Part shown: positions 45,325-53,895 of the stretch, one piece after another
Numbering within the stretch: position 1 is the first letter of the stretch
How the letters are laid out: the number at the start of each line of letters is the position of its first letter
NCBI GenBank assembly: GCA_017545245.1
Contig: JAFWPB010000016.1
Coordinates: forward strand, 124,001-188,000
Origin: Clostridiales bacterium
GTDB taxonomy: Bacteria; Bacillota; Clostridia; Saccharofermentanales; Saccharofermentanaceae
DNA: 64,000 nucleotides
Direction: 5' to 3'
Program-made: the position numbers and the translations under genes
Notes under the pieces: generated by a model
Told to the model about the DNA's origin: nothing
Database searches by the model: none
The model's input: the letters and a program-made list of their open reading frames with translations, nothing else

Positions 45325-48252
45325 TTACTTAGTCTTAGCAGATACCATCGGACTATAGGCACTATATATCCTGTGTTCCGTTCCGTCCGCATCTTTGAAA
45401 TAATAGTATGCCCTTACCCGATAGTAATACGTCGTACCGGACTTAAGATTTGTGCTGACTTTGTTTGTGTCCGTATATCTGCCCAAACATGCACCTGGCG
45501 TGTTATTGGGATTATCCAGTCTCCAGACTTCGTAGAAGATGCTGGTTCCACTTACCTTGTTCCAACTCAGGCTGATGGAATCACTTGTGGTTGCCGTCAC
45601 TTTCAGTCCGGTCGGCGCATCCACCTTCGGAGTTGCACTGACTACCGTACTATATCCGGAATAGACATTTGTCCCATTGCTCAGTTTCTTATAACTGCGC
45701 AGCTTGTAATAATATGTCTTGCCCGGTGTCAAAGACTTAGATACCGACTTTCCATCTGAAGCATAGTATGTTCCGAGAAGAACATAGTCGTTCTGCTCAG
45801 CATTGGCCTTATGCGTCCTCCACACCTGAACGAAATCTGTATTGGGTGCAGGTGTCCAGCTGATATCTACTGTCGTCGGTGAAGAAGATTTTGCTGAAAC
45901 ACCACTTGGTGCAGATACCTTCACCGTAGGCGTAGGTGTTGCCTTTTTTGTTGGCGTAGGTGTTGCCTTCTTCGTCGGCGTAGGCGTTGCCTTCTTGGTT
46001 GGCGTAGGTGTTGCCTTCTTCGTTGGCGTAGGTGTTGCCTTCTTCGTCGGTGTAGGCGTGGCCTTCTTTGTCGGTGTAGGTGTCGCCTTCTTCGTCGGCG
46101 TAGGTGTCGCCTTCTTCGTCGGTGTCGGTGTCGCCTTCTTGGTCGGTGTCGGTGTCGCCTTCTTCGTTGGTGTCGGTGTCGCCTTCTTCGTTGGTGTCGG
46201 TGTCGCCTTCTTTGTGGGCGTAGGTGTGGCCTTCTTTGTCGGCGTAGGTGTCGCCTTCTTTGTCGGTGTAGGCGTCGGTTTCGTTGTTGGCTTTGGCGTT
46301 GGTTTTTTCGTTGGCGAAGGGGTAGGTTTTGTCGTCGGCTTCGGCGTCGGTTTCTTCGTCGGAACAGGTGTCGGCGCCGTTGTATCAAAAGTCATATTCA
46401 TGCTATACCGCAGGAATTCACCTTCATCTCCATCGTAATAGTATATCTCCGCCGAATAATTCGCCCCTCGTCTGTGATTCGTAATGAGTTCTACCAGATA
46501 TGGACATGCGCCAATACGGAATGTCGTAAACGGATTATCGTCACACATCAGGACTCTCAATTGGGTATTCTTATCAATGTCCAGCGAGGTAAGCTGATTA
46601 CTATTACACGTAAGTGCTAACAATTCAGTATTGGCACTCAGGTCTAGAGAAGTGAACTGATTCTCACTCACATCCAGCGTGAGCAGATGAGGAAAATGTG
46701 TCAGATCAATGGAAGAGAGATTGTTAGCCCCACAGTCCAAAAAAGTAATTTCCGTAAAATACTGCAGGCCTTCCAGAGACGAAACACCTGTCTCATACAG
46801 ATTGATCGAGTCTACTGCCTTGAGTTCGCTCTTATCCAGCGCATCATTTCTGTTTTTGTCAAAAGCATGATTGATAATATATTTCCGTAAAACAGTATCC
46901 GGAAAATTATCCTCATTGATCAGAATATCATCAGGACGTGGTGTAGGAGGAACCGGTGTAACGGTTAGCTTGTTGGTAATAATATACGCCGTGCAGTCAC
47001 ATTCGATTTCAACATCGTTATTTTCGTAAACCGCCACCAGATAACTCGCATTGGAAACGCCCATCTCCATCTGCCGTCCTCCTGCATTATAACAATTAAC
47101 AAGAAGAGTGGAGTTCTCTATTCTCAAGAGTTTCATACCGTTTCCGAAGCAATCCAAGGTTTCCAAAAGGGGAAGATTGGAAGCATCCAATTCTATTATT
47201 TTGTTATCTATGCATCTCAGGTCTGTCAGGCTGGAAGCACCGGTGATCTTCAAACTTGTGATAAGATTATACGAGCAAGACAGGTCTTCCAGATCTTTAC
47301 ATTGGGAAACATCCAGTTTTGAAAGCTGATTGGAATAACAGTGCAGTTTCTGCAAAGACTCAGCACCATTTACTTTCAAAGTCTTAAGTTTATTACTATG
47401 GCAGTACAGACTCTTCAGTTTTGTCAGATTGGATACATCCAGAGAAGTCAACTCATTATAATATGCTTCTACAGTACGTACATCTGAATGATCCCCAAAC
47501 TTCAGGGAAGCCAGCTTATTATTCTGGCAATACAAGTAGCTCAGCCTCGGATTATTAGTAAAATCAAGAGAAGTAATCTGATTACCGGAACAGTAGACGG
47601 AATAAAGTGCAGAACAATCACCCGTGTTTAATTGTGTAAGCTTATTGGCAGTACAGTCTAGAGAACTCAATCTGGTTTTACCGGAAAGATCCAGCTCAGA
47701 AACATCATTGTATTTACAGTCGATACTGTATAATTTGTCAAGTCCGGAAATATTCAAGGTAACAAGCTTGGGCTTGGCTTTATCCTCATCAGATTGATAA
47801 TTCTGATATGCATGCTGGCACTCTAATCTTGACAGATTTTTATTATTCGTAAGATCCAGGCTCACCAATTCATTGGCAGAACAGGCAAGATCTTCCAGCT
47901 GCGTATTATACGAAAGATCCAGTTCTTTGATTGAATTACCGTTACAACGCAACTCTTTAAGTGAAGTAAAATACTTGATCCCTTCAAGCGAGCGAATAGA
48001 AAGACTCGTCAGCGTCAGTTCTGTCAGGCCTTCTATTTCACTCTTCGTGAATACCCCGTCTTTTCCTTCATCCAAAGCCAGTAGCGCCTCCCGGAAATGT
48101 TCATCAGGGAAATTCGTCTCATTGATCGTTACCGACCCGTCCGAATTTGTACCTGCAAGCACATTCTCCGAAAAACCATTCGACGTCAAAAGCACTGCAG
48201 ATGTGCATAAGATAGTCAGCCCGCATAAACCTGTCGCGAAAAGCTTTCTCAT
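45325..48252 (-). CDS. Secreted EF-hand/LRR protein with two C-terminal FN3 domains
   Basis: 975 residues. ATG at 48252 overlaps the argC stop by 4 bp (ATGA); GAGG within argC serves as the ribosome site. Signal peptide 1-33. Two EF-hand/LRR blocks (about 35-410 and 430-610; FPDEHFR and FPDTVLR segments, loops DEGKDGVFTKSE and DKNRNDALDKSE). Stalk of TPTPTKKA repeats (about 620-785), then two fibronectin III domains (about 790-975) very similar to those of 53896-57543. Probably displayed on the cell surface; ligand unknown. Confidence 0.9.
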   Translation of the reverse strand: MRKLFATGLCGLTILCTSAVLLTSNGFSENVLAGTNSDGSVTINETNFPDEHFREALLALDEGKDGVFTKSEIEGLTELTLTSLSIRSLEGIKYFTSLKELRCNGNSIKELDLSYNTQLEDLACSANELVSLDLTNNKNLSRLECQHAYQNYQSDEDKAKPKLVTLNISGLDKLYSIDCKYNDVSELDLSGKTRLSSLDCTANKLTQLNTGDCSALYSVYCSGNQITSLDFTNNPRLSYLYCQNNKLASLKFGDHSDVRTVEAYYNELTSLDVSNLTKLKSLYCHSNKLKTLKVNGAESLQKLHCYSNQLSKLDVSQCKDLEDLSCSYNLITSLKITGASSLTDLRCIDNKIIELDASNLPLLETLDCFGNGMKLLRIENSTLLVNCYNAGGRQMEMGVSNASYLVAVYENNDVEIECDCTAYIITNKLTVTPVPPTPRPDDILINEDNFPDTVLRKYIINHAFDKNRNDALDKSELKAVDSINLYETGVSSLEGLQYFTEITFLDCGANNLSSIDLTHFPHLLTLDVSENQFTSLDLSANTELLALTCNSNQLTSLDIDKNTQLRVLMCDDNPFTTFRIGACPYLVELITNHRRGANYSAEIYYYDGDEGEFLRYSMNMTFDTTAPTPVPTKKPTPKPTTKPTPSPTKKPTPKPTTKPTPTPTKKATPTPTKKATPTPTKKATPTPTKKATPTPTKKATPTPTKKATPTPTKKATPTPTKKATPTPTKKATPTPTKKATPTPTKKATPTPTKKATPTPTKKATPTPTKKATPTPTVKVSAPSGVSAKSSSPTTVDISWTPAPNTDFVQVWRTHKANAEQNDYVLLGTYYASDGKSVSKSLTPGKTYYYKLRSYKKLSNGTNVYSGYSTVVSATPKVDAPTGLKVTATTSDSISLSWNKVSGTSIFYEVWRLDNPNNTPGACLGRYTDTNKVSTNLKSGTTYYYRVRAYYYFKDADGTEHRIYSAYSPMVSAKTK
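45925..46375. repeat. 24-bp in-frame tandem repeat in the stalk of 45325-48252
   Basis: About 16 units of the ATPTPTKK code plus several diverged PTPKPTTK units. The opposite strand has a long spurious open frame of Gly/Val/Phe that should not be annotated. Confidence 0.88.
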
Positions 48253-49202
48253 AGATTCAGCCCATTTGCCTCGTCACAGCCAAGATGGATATTCATACAC
48301 TCGATGGCCGCGCCGGAAGCCCCTTTCCCTAGATTATCAAATTGCGAGGATACTACGATCCTTTCTTCATTTCCTGTTACATAGATCTTCATACCGTCCC
48401 ATCCGGAGAATTGATTACCGGCAAGGAAACCACTTGCTGCAATCTCATCCTCATCCGCACTCACCTGGATAAATCTCTGTCCGGCGTAGTACTCGCGGAA
48501 AAAGGCAAGGAGTTCCGATGGCGTCTCCTTGATACCAAGCATATCCGTATAAAGCGGCACCGATACCACCATACCACTGTAGTAATCATCAATGATTGGA
48601 GAAAACAGAGGTGTACGTGTGATTCCCGTAATGGCTTTCATCTCTTTCAGGTGCTTGTGCTGCTGGGTCAGTGCATATATCCTGCCCGAAGAAAAAGTCT
48701 CCGGGCGGTCTTCACTCTCGTATACCGCGATGGTCTTCTTGCCTGCTCCGCTATATCCGGAAATGGCAAAGGCCGAAAGCGGGTAATCCTTCGGAAGGAT
48801 TCCGCTGACAACGAGAGGATAAACAAGTGCGACAAAACCGGATGCGTAACAGCCGGGTACCGCAATTCTCCTTCCATTCCGGATCGCTTCCTTATGTGCG
48901 TCAGAAAGCTCCGGGAATCCATATGCCCAGTCATCCAATGTCCGGTGAGCAGTGGATGCATCGATGATCGTGACATGATCATTATCCGGATCGACCAGGC
49001 TGACTGCCTCGATTGCCGCTGCATCCGGCAGGCAAAGGAAAGTAATGTCGGAAGAATTGATCAGTTTTCTTCTTTCTTCCGGATCTTTCCTTAATTCCGG
49101 ATCGATCTTCAGGATCTCGATATCCTCCCTTCCCTGGAATCTTTCAAATATCCGAAGACCCGTTGTGCCCTCACTACCATCAATAAATACTTTCGTCTTC
49201 AT
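48249..49202 (-). CDS. argC: N-acetyl-gamma-glutamyl-phosphate reductase, short type
   Basis: 317 residues, matching the shorter ArgC group. N-terminal NADP-binding start VFIDGSEGTTGLRI, catalytic Cys118 in AVPGCYASGF, and ISGYSGAGKK. Reduces N-acetylglutamyl phosphate to the semialdehyde in arginine synthesis. No other arg gene is near. It follows the cytidylate-kinase-like gene by 10 bp and its stop overlaps the start of the LRR-FN3 gene, so a metabolic gene and surface-protein genes are translationally coupled. Confidence 0.93.
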   Translation of the reverse strand: MKTKVFIDGSEGTTGLRIFERFQGREDIEILKIDPELRKDPEERRKLINSSDITFLCLPDAAAIEAVSLVDPDNDHVTIIDASTAHRTLDDWAYGFPELSDAHKEAIRNGRRIAVPGCYASGFVALVYPLVVSGILPKDYPLSAFAISGYSGAGKKTIAVYESEDRPETFSSGRIYALTQQHKHLKEMKAITGITRTPLFSPIIDDYYSGMVVSVPLYTDMLGIKETPSELLAFFREYYAGQRFIQVSADEDEIAASGFLAGNQFSGWDGMKIYVTGNEERIVVSSQFDNLGKGASGAAIECMNIHLGCDEANGLNL

Positions 49203-49212
49203 AATTGCTCCT

Positions 49213-49824
49213 TCACTTTAAGTTATCCAGATAAGCCAGGATAGTTTCTACTGATCCTTCCACATCTACCAGGTCGGAATGCACGCAAAGGTGGTATGTG
49301 GAACTGTTTCCCCACTTCTGATTCGTATAGTGGTTATAATAATTTGCACGTGCAGCGTTGACATCGTTGATGTAGCGCTCCATCTGTTCATCGGTATAGT
49401 CCGCCTTTTCAATAGCCACCTTCCGTTTTCGTGCTATCTTAAACGGCATGCTCGCCGCAATAAAGACATTGATGCTGCCTTCATTCCGGAGTACATAGTC
49501 CGCACACCGGCCTACGATCACACACGGGCCCTTTTCCGCCAGTTCTTTGATCACACGGCACTGTTGCAGGTAGATTGCATCGGAAAAATCCGGTGTATAC
49601 GAAAACGAGAAAAACGACATCCGGCCTCTTCCCTTGTCCGAGATCCTATGCGCGCCCTCTTCGTTCCGCTCAATCAGCTTCGGATCGATTCCACCCGCTT
49701 TCGCCGCCAGTGTAATCAATTCTTTGTCATAGAAAGGCACACCAAGACGTCTGGCCAGTTCGATGCCGATCTCACGTCCGCCGGATCCAAATTCTCGTCC
49801 TATCGTAATAACACGGTTAACCAT
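49213..49824 (-). CDS. Cytidylate kinase-like protein
   Basis: 203 residues, RBS GGAGG. Begins VITIGREFGSGGREIG, the characteristic P-loop of the cytidylate-kinase-like group, with PFYDKELI and IVGRCADYVLR further on. The family is related to CMP kinases, but the substrate of this short form is not established. Second gene of the permease operon, 30 bp after the permease. Confidence 0.85.
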   Translation of the reverse strand: MVNRVITIGREFGSGGREIGIELARRLGVPFYDKELITLAAKAGGIDPKLIERNEEGAHRISDKGRGRMSFFSFSYTPDFSDAIYLQQCRVIKELAEKGPCVIVGRCADYVLRNEGSINVFIAASMPFKIARKRKVAIEKADYTDEQMERYINDVNAARANYYNHYTNQKWGNSSTYHLCVHSDLVDVEGSVETILAYLDNLK

Positions 49825-49854
49825 AAGTTTTCCTCCATCGTATATTGTATCAGA

Positions 49855-50994
49855 TTAGCGGAAGAAGAACCACGCTGAAAGCCCCATTACAACTAGAAAT
49901 ATAATATTCATCAACGTGAACAGTCCAAGATACTTCTTGGTATGTCCCGGCCGCAGCGTCCGATAGTGGCTGAATGTGATCAGACTTGCCAGAGAAGAAA
50001 TCAGGGTTCCTGTTCCGCCGATATTGACCCCGAGAAGCAATTCTCTGTAATTCTCTGTAAACCTCGAGAGCAGGATGGCGGATGGTACATTACTGATCAC
50101 CTGACAAGAACCGATACTCACGGCTAAAGTGCTTTTGCCAAGGAGGTGGCTGACAAAGTCCTGCACTGCAGGGATCCTGGACATATTTCCCGAGAACACG
50201 AAGAAAAGCGAAAATGTCGCAAGAAGGCCCCAGTCGATTTCTCCGAAGACCTTCTTGTCTGCAAAGAAAAGAATGACCGGAATGATCAGGAGGCCTACCC
50301 AGTAAGGGATCAGGCGAAACACGATAAGCAGTGAAAAAGCAAAAAGAACCAGATATAGCGTTGTGCGTTTCTTGTTGAGTGTTCTTCCCGAATCATCTTT
50401 GATTTCAAGCGGCGTACGTGGAATCAGGAAGCACGCTGCCGTCAGCATAGCGATAGCCAGAAGAAAAGGCGGAAACATGATCTTTGTGAATTCGCCGGTT
50501 GGGATCTTGAAGTAGGAATACAGATACAGGTTTTGGGGATTGCCAAACGGGGTCAGCATCCCGCCCAGATTCGCCGAAATATTCTGCAGGATAAAGATAT
50601 AGGCCATCTTTTCTTCATTTTTTGTAACAGAAAGTGCAAAGTACCCCAAAGGAAGAAAAGTAATGAGTGCCATGTCGTTGGCGATCAGCATCGATCCGAT
50701 AAAAGTGATGTAGACTAAAGCTAATGCAAGGATCCTCAGGTTACCTGTCGTTACAACAATTCTCTGTGCCACAATACTAAAGAAACTGATGTCTTTCAAA
50801 GCGCAGATCACAGCCAGCGTCAGAAAAAGGCACGTCAGCGTACGAAGGTCAAAATACCCAAGATACGTCTTATCCGGTGGCACGAAACATGATGTCACGA
50901 TAGCGAGAAGTGCAGCAATACAAACCACCGTATTCTTTTTAAAGAATGCGATGCACCAAGAAAACTTTGCTGTTTTCTGCTCTGTCTGGTCCAT
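49855..50994 (-). CDS. SLC13/ArsB-type (ion-transporter superfamily) permease
   Basis: 379 residues with about ten to eleven membrane helices. Contains the family sequences IGSMLIANDMALITFLPL (about 95-112) and NISANLGGMLTPFGNPQNLYLY, and a repeat of these motifs in the second half (VISNVPSAILLS, GVNIGGTGTLISSLAS). Family members carry dicarboxylates, citrate, sulphate or arsenite; substrate not determinable. The GGAGG is only 3 nt from the ATG. First gene of the operon that continues through 42854; its short leader holds a strong hairpin. Confidence 0.85.
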   Translation of the reverse strand: MDQTEQKTAKFSWCIAFFKKNTVVCIAALLAIVTSCFVPPDKTYLGYFDLRTLTCLFLTLAVICALKDISFFSIVAQRIVVTTGNLRILALALVYITFIGSMLIANDMALITFLPLGYFALSVTKNEEKMAYIFILQNISANLGGMLTPFGNPQNLYLYSYFKIPTGEFTKIMFPPFLLAIAMLTAACFLIPRTPLEIKDDSGRTLNKKRTTLYLVLFAFSLLIVFRLIPYWVGLLIIPVILFFADKKVFGEIDWGLLATFSLFFVFSGNMSRIPAVQDFVSHLLGKSTLAVSIGSCQVISNVPSAILLSRFTENYRELLLGVNIGGTGTLISSLASLITFSHYRTLRPGHTKKYLGLFTLMNIIFLVVMGLSAWFFFR

Positions 50995-51032
50995 GGCCCT
51001 CCAGTTTTGTATTTGTAAGTAATCAGCTTCTC

Positions 51033-51075
51033 AAAAAAAACAAAGAGGAGGCGAAACTCGTCTTCCGCCCCCTCT
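51033..51075 (-). terminator. Attenuator-like terminator in the permease leader
   Basis: Stem AGAGGGGGCG/CGCCTCCTCT (51066-51075 and 51044-51053, one mismatch), 12-nt loop, then TTGTTTTTTTT on the minus strand. It starts only about 6 nt after the predicted initiation site. Confidence 0.8.
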
Positions 51076-51087
51076 CGCGCTCGCGTT

Positions 51088-51115
51088 ATTATATCACTCC
51101 TGATTTATTAGTCAA
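51088..51115 (-). promoter_or_regulatory. Promoter of the permease operon
   Basis: TTGACT (51110-51115), 16-bp spacer, perfect TATAAT (51088-51093). Confidence 0.8.
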
Positions 51116-51170
51116 CCGGATTCCGAACAGGCCTCCGTCTAGGCTTCTTTCCAGCCACATTATCACCAGA

Positions 51171-51393
51171 TAAGTCGGAAATGCAATAATCATGAAAAAC
51201 GACTTACCATTTCGGCGACGCATAAGTCGGAAATTAGAAAAAAGCCGTTTACGACTGCTTTTTTGCCCAAAAAACGAGTGCTTTTAAGTCGGAAATCCAA
51301 GATTCCCGAAAAACGGCTTACTTTATCAAAGAAAATATTTGAAAATCAGAACAAATGTAAGTCGCATCTGTCAAAATCACCAAACACGACTTA
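51171..51393. repeat. Array of four inverted TAAGTCG/CGACTTA pairs
   Basis: Heptamers at 51171/51200, 51223/51252, 51285/51314 and 51358/51387; every pair is exactly 29 bp start to start (22-bp interiors). Three left arms extend to TAAGTCGGAAAT. The second right arm (CGACTGC) and third right arm (CGGCTTA) are degenerate. Pair 4 on the minus strand also forms the 12-bp wobble-rich stem that probably terminates 51443-53476. Confidence 0.88.
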
Positions 51394-51442
51394 TCTTGCT
51401 TTTTATATTGTTCTCAGGGCTATCAGAGTTTCTTCTGTCAGA

Positions 51443-53476
51443 TCAGATCGCACCTCGCTCGATCCCATACTCATTACAGATGTTCGTAAACTCTTCGCTC
51501 TGCGCAAAGGAAATGAGCACATCGTCGCGACTCTTGCCCTTCTTCAGTTCCCCTACCCAGTAGTTAAACCCATCTGTCTCCGGCTCACGGTCCATGAATG
51601 TCGTATACAGTCTTGTGATATATTCTTCATTGCTTGTCTTTAGATTCTTGAATTCATCGGATGTGAAGAAGAAATGTGCAGCTTCATATCCGCTCTTCTC
51701 ATGATTTGTAAGTGCAAGCCCCCAGTACTTCAGACCGTCTGACTCCGGACCACGATTCAGGCAACAGGAATAAAGACGTATGGCAAAGCTCTTTACTTCA
51801 TCTGTAGCCTTGTTTGCCTTGGCTGTCGGCGCACCAGATTTCACACCATATTCCGCACAGATATTACACCATTCGGCAGAATCGATGAATCCCCTGATGA
51901 CATCTGCACGACTTTTTCTTGTGTTCTTTAATTCATCGACCCAGTATGCTTTTCCAGCCGGCTCGGAATCACGCTCAAAGAACGTCTTGTATAATGTCTC
52001 CACGAAGTCTTCAGTCTTTAATCCTCGATTTAAGAACTCCGGTGAATCAATCAGGAAGAAGTATGCACAGTCCGCACCTGTTTTTGAACCGGATTCAACT
52101 TCTTCAACCCAGTATTCTAACCCATCCTGATCAAACTCCCGATTCAGAGCAACACGATAAAGGCGCTGGATAAAGCCACCTACTCCATCCGAAGACGGCA
52201 CTTCGCGATTACTATTTACAATTACTGTAGTGGAGTCAAAGTATAAATAATAATATCCATGACCCACATAACCAAGCTTGTAAAGTGGTTCAACAGTTCC
52301 GGCAGAAGACGAATATTGTTTCGATAAGCGGATAATGGTCTCGTCCTCATCTTCATAAGACGTTTTGAATGACTGAAACCACGACTGAAACACCAAACTT
52401 GGTGATACATCTAATACCTGAATCTCGTTACCATAGCAGAACAATTGCCCGACATTTTTACTAAGTTTTAACTCTGTTAGAAGATTATGCCGGCAGTCCA
52501 CATATTCCAGATTTTCATTTTGACTAATATCCAGTGAAGTCAAAGCATTCTCACTACAGACCAACTTTCTGAGATTTATAAAGTTCTCTACACCTTTTAG
52601 ACTTTGAATATTTCTCTTGGATAACTCGATTTCTCTTACAAAGTACAGTTCAAACTTACTCAAAACACCATCTTGATTCAAGTCATAATCTTTTACGAAG
52701 AGACGGAATTGCTCATCCGGAAAACTCTCCGCATCGATTTCCACTGCCTCCGGGCCTTCCATCTTATCAGTAAAAAACAGTTCCGTTGTTGTATCAATTG
52801 ATAAAGTATCGCTCGCTTCTTCTACAGACAAATAATAATAACCATCAGAACACCATACCAACTGAGATATATCAAAGCTAAAAGACAAATACCCATCTTC
52901 CAATCTGCATGTTGACCAATGAATTAGTTTTTCTGGGAAACTACCACAGGAAGACAGATCCAATTGAGTCAAATTGTTTTTCTGACATTGCAAAACAAAT
53001 AATTGATCATTTTGATTTACATCCAATTCAGATAATCGATTGTTCGAACAATCCAAAGCTCCAAGTACACTATTCTGGCTCACATCCAGTTCTTCAAGTT
53101 GATTTCCTGAACAAGACAGACTATAAAGATTTGTATTATTTCGAACGTCAAGTTTTGTAAGGCCTAGATCATTACAAACCAACATCTCCAATTCAGGAAA
53201 AAAACCAATTCCTTGAATGTCTGAAATCGAACTATCTATAGGGATTTCTAATTCTGTAACAGACTTCAGTTCTTCTTTTGACAGAATACCATCTTTGTTC
53301 TTATCAGTTTCTTTGGAGATAAATGTGCGGAATCCTTCATCCGGAAAGTTTGCCTCATCGATCGTAACTGATCCATCTTCGTTATAATCCGCATTGACTT
53401 GTTTACCGACGGCACAGATTCCCAAAGGTACAAGTACTGCCAAGGTTCCAAATGCAACCAACCAATTTCTTTTCAT
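51443..53476 (-). CDS. Secreted EF-hand/LRR protein with DUF4214 C-terminus, no stalk
   Basis: 677 residues. ATG at 53476 has CCGGAGGAG 5-6 nt upstream. Signal peptide 1-29. Two EF-hand/LRR blocks (about 35-210 and 225-400) with NFPDEGFR, DKNKDGILSKEE, SFPDEQFR and DLNQDGVLSKFE. Each ends with a beta segment YLS/YLY...STTTELF/STTVIV. A short Ser/Asp linker replaces the Thr/Pro stalk. Then four DUF4214 repeats (FIQRLY, FVETLY, FAIRLY, YITRLY). Flanked on both sides by heptamer arrays. Confidence 0.9.
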   Translation of the reverse strand: MKRNWLVAFGTLAVLVPLGICAVGKQVNADYNEDGSVTIDEANFPDEGFRTFISKETDKNKDGILSKEELKSVTELEIPIDSSISDIQGIGFFPELEMLVCNDLGLTKLDVRNNTNLYSLSCSGNQLEELDVSQNSVLGALDCSNNRLSELDVNQNDQLFVLQCQKNNLTQLDLSSCGSFPEKLIHWSTCRLEDGYLSFSFDISQLVWCSDGYYYLSVEEASDTLSIDTTTELFFTDKMEGPEAVEIDAESFPDEQFRLFVKDYDLNQDGVLSKFELYFVREIELSKRNIQSLKGVENFINLRKLVCSENALTSLDISQNENLEYVDCRHNLLTELKLSKNVGQLFCYGNEIQVLDVSPSLVFQSWFQSFKTSYEDEDETIIRLSKQYSSSAGTVEPLYKLGYVGHGYYYLYFDSTTVIVNSNREVPSSDGVGGFIQRLYRVALNREFDQDGLEYWVEEVESGSKTGADCAYFFLIDSPEFLNRGLKTEDFVETLYKTFFERDSEPAGKAYWVDELKNTRKSRADVIRGFIDSAEWCNICAEYGVKSGAPTAKANKATDEVKSFAIRLYSCCLNRGPESDGLKYWGLALTNHEKSGYEAAHFFFTSDEFKNLKTSNEEYITRLYTTFMDREPETDGFNYWVGELKKGKSRDDVLISFAQSEEFTNICNEYGIERGAI

Positions 53477-53597
53477 AAAACTCCTCCGGATACAAGCAAT
53501 CAAATTATAGGCTTATATAAGTAAGTTTATCACTTACATGTATCCTTCGTGTATCCATCCATAAAACGTCCACGATTCAACAATAAGAATTCAGGCA

Positions 53598-53822
53598 TTA
53601 CCGTACAAATGCAAGGGAAACCGCATTTATACTGTAAAATCAGTACATATTTTAGAACAATTACAGTACAGGCAAATAAAAGGCACTCTCCATACTGTAA
53701 TTGTCAAAGATTCAGCCCGAAAAGCACTTGATTTTACAGTTTTTTGCAAACTTTTTTAGTTCTGTACTGTAACTACTTTTTCATTACAGTATAGCAAGGA
53801 AAAATCGCGCTTTATACTGTAA
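53598..53822. repeat. Array of four inverted TTACAGTA/TACTGTAA pairs
   Basis: Pairs at 53598/53630 (left arm TTACCGTA), 53661/53693, 53734/53765 (left arm TTACAGT) and 53784/53815; spacing 32, 32, 31 and 31 bp. Units 1 and 4 share interior sequence (GCAAGG...CGC...TTTA) and unit 1 has a second inverted repeat AAATGC/GCATTT inside. An AAAAGCACTTG copy sits between units 2 and 3. Confidence 0.88.
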
Positions 53823-53840
53823 TGATTTCCGAATAATTCA

Positions 53841-53880
53841 GGCGCCTGTTCTTCTTATCCTCTAAAGAAAAACAGACGCC
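53841..53880 (-). terminator. Hairpin after the 53896-57543 gene
   Basis: Arms 53867-53880 and 53841-53854 pair over 14 nt with wobbles (GGCGTCTG/CAGGCGCC core), 12-nt loop. The following TGAATTATTC is a weak T-tract. Confidence 0.55.
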
Positions 53881-53895
53881 AGAAGGTTCATCGTT

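Noticed and set aside
45842..46438. Long plus-strand open frame of Gly/Val/Phe repeats
   Set aside because: It is the antisense reading of the Thr/Pro/Lys stalk; no ribosome site and a composition dictated by the 24-bp repeat.
51033..51081. Fluoride, preQ1 or guanidine riboswitch in the permease leader
   Set aside because: Conserved core sequences of these classes are not visible; only a terminator hairpin can be supported.
29973..53822. CRISPR array as explanation of the heptamer arrays
   Set aside because: Repeats are only 7-8 bp, alternate in orientation, and no cas genes are present.
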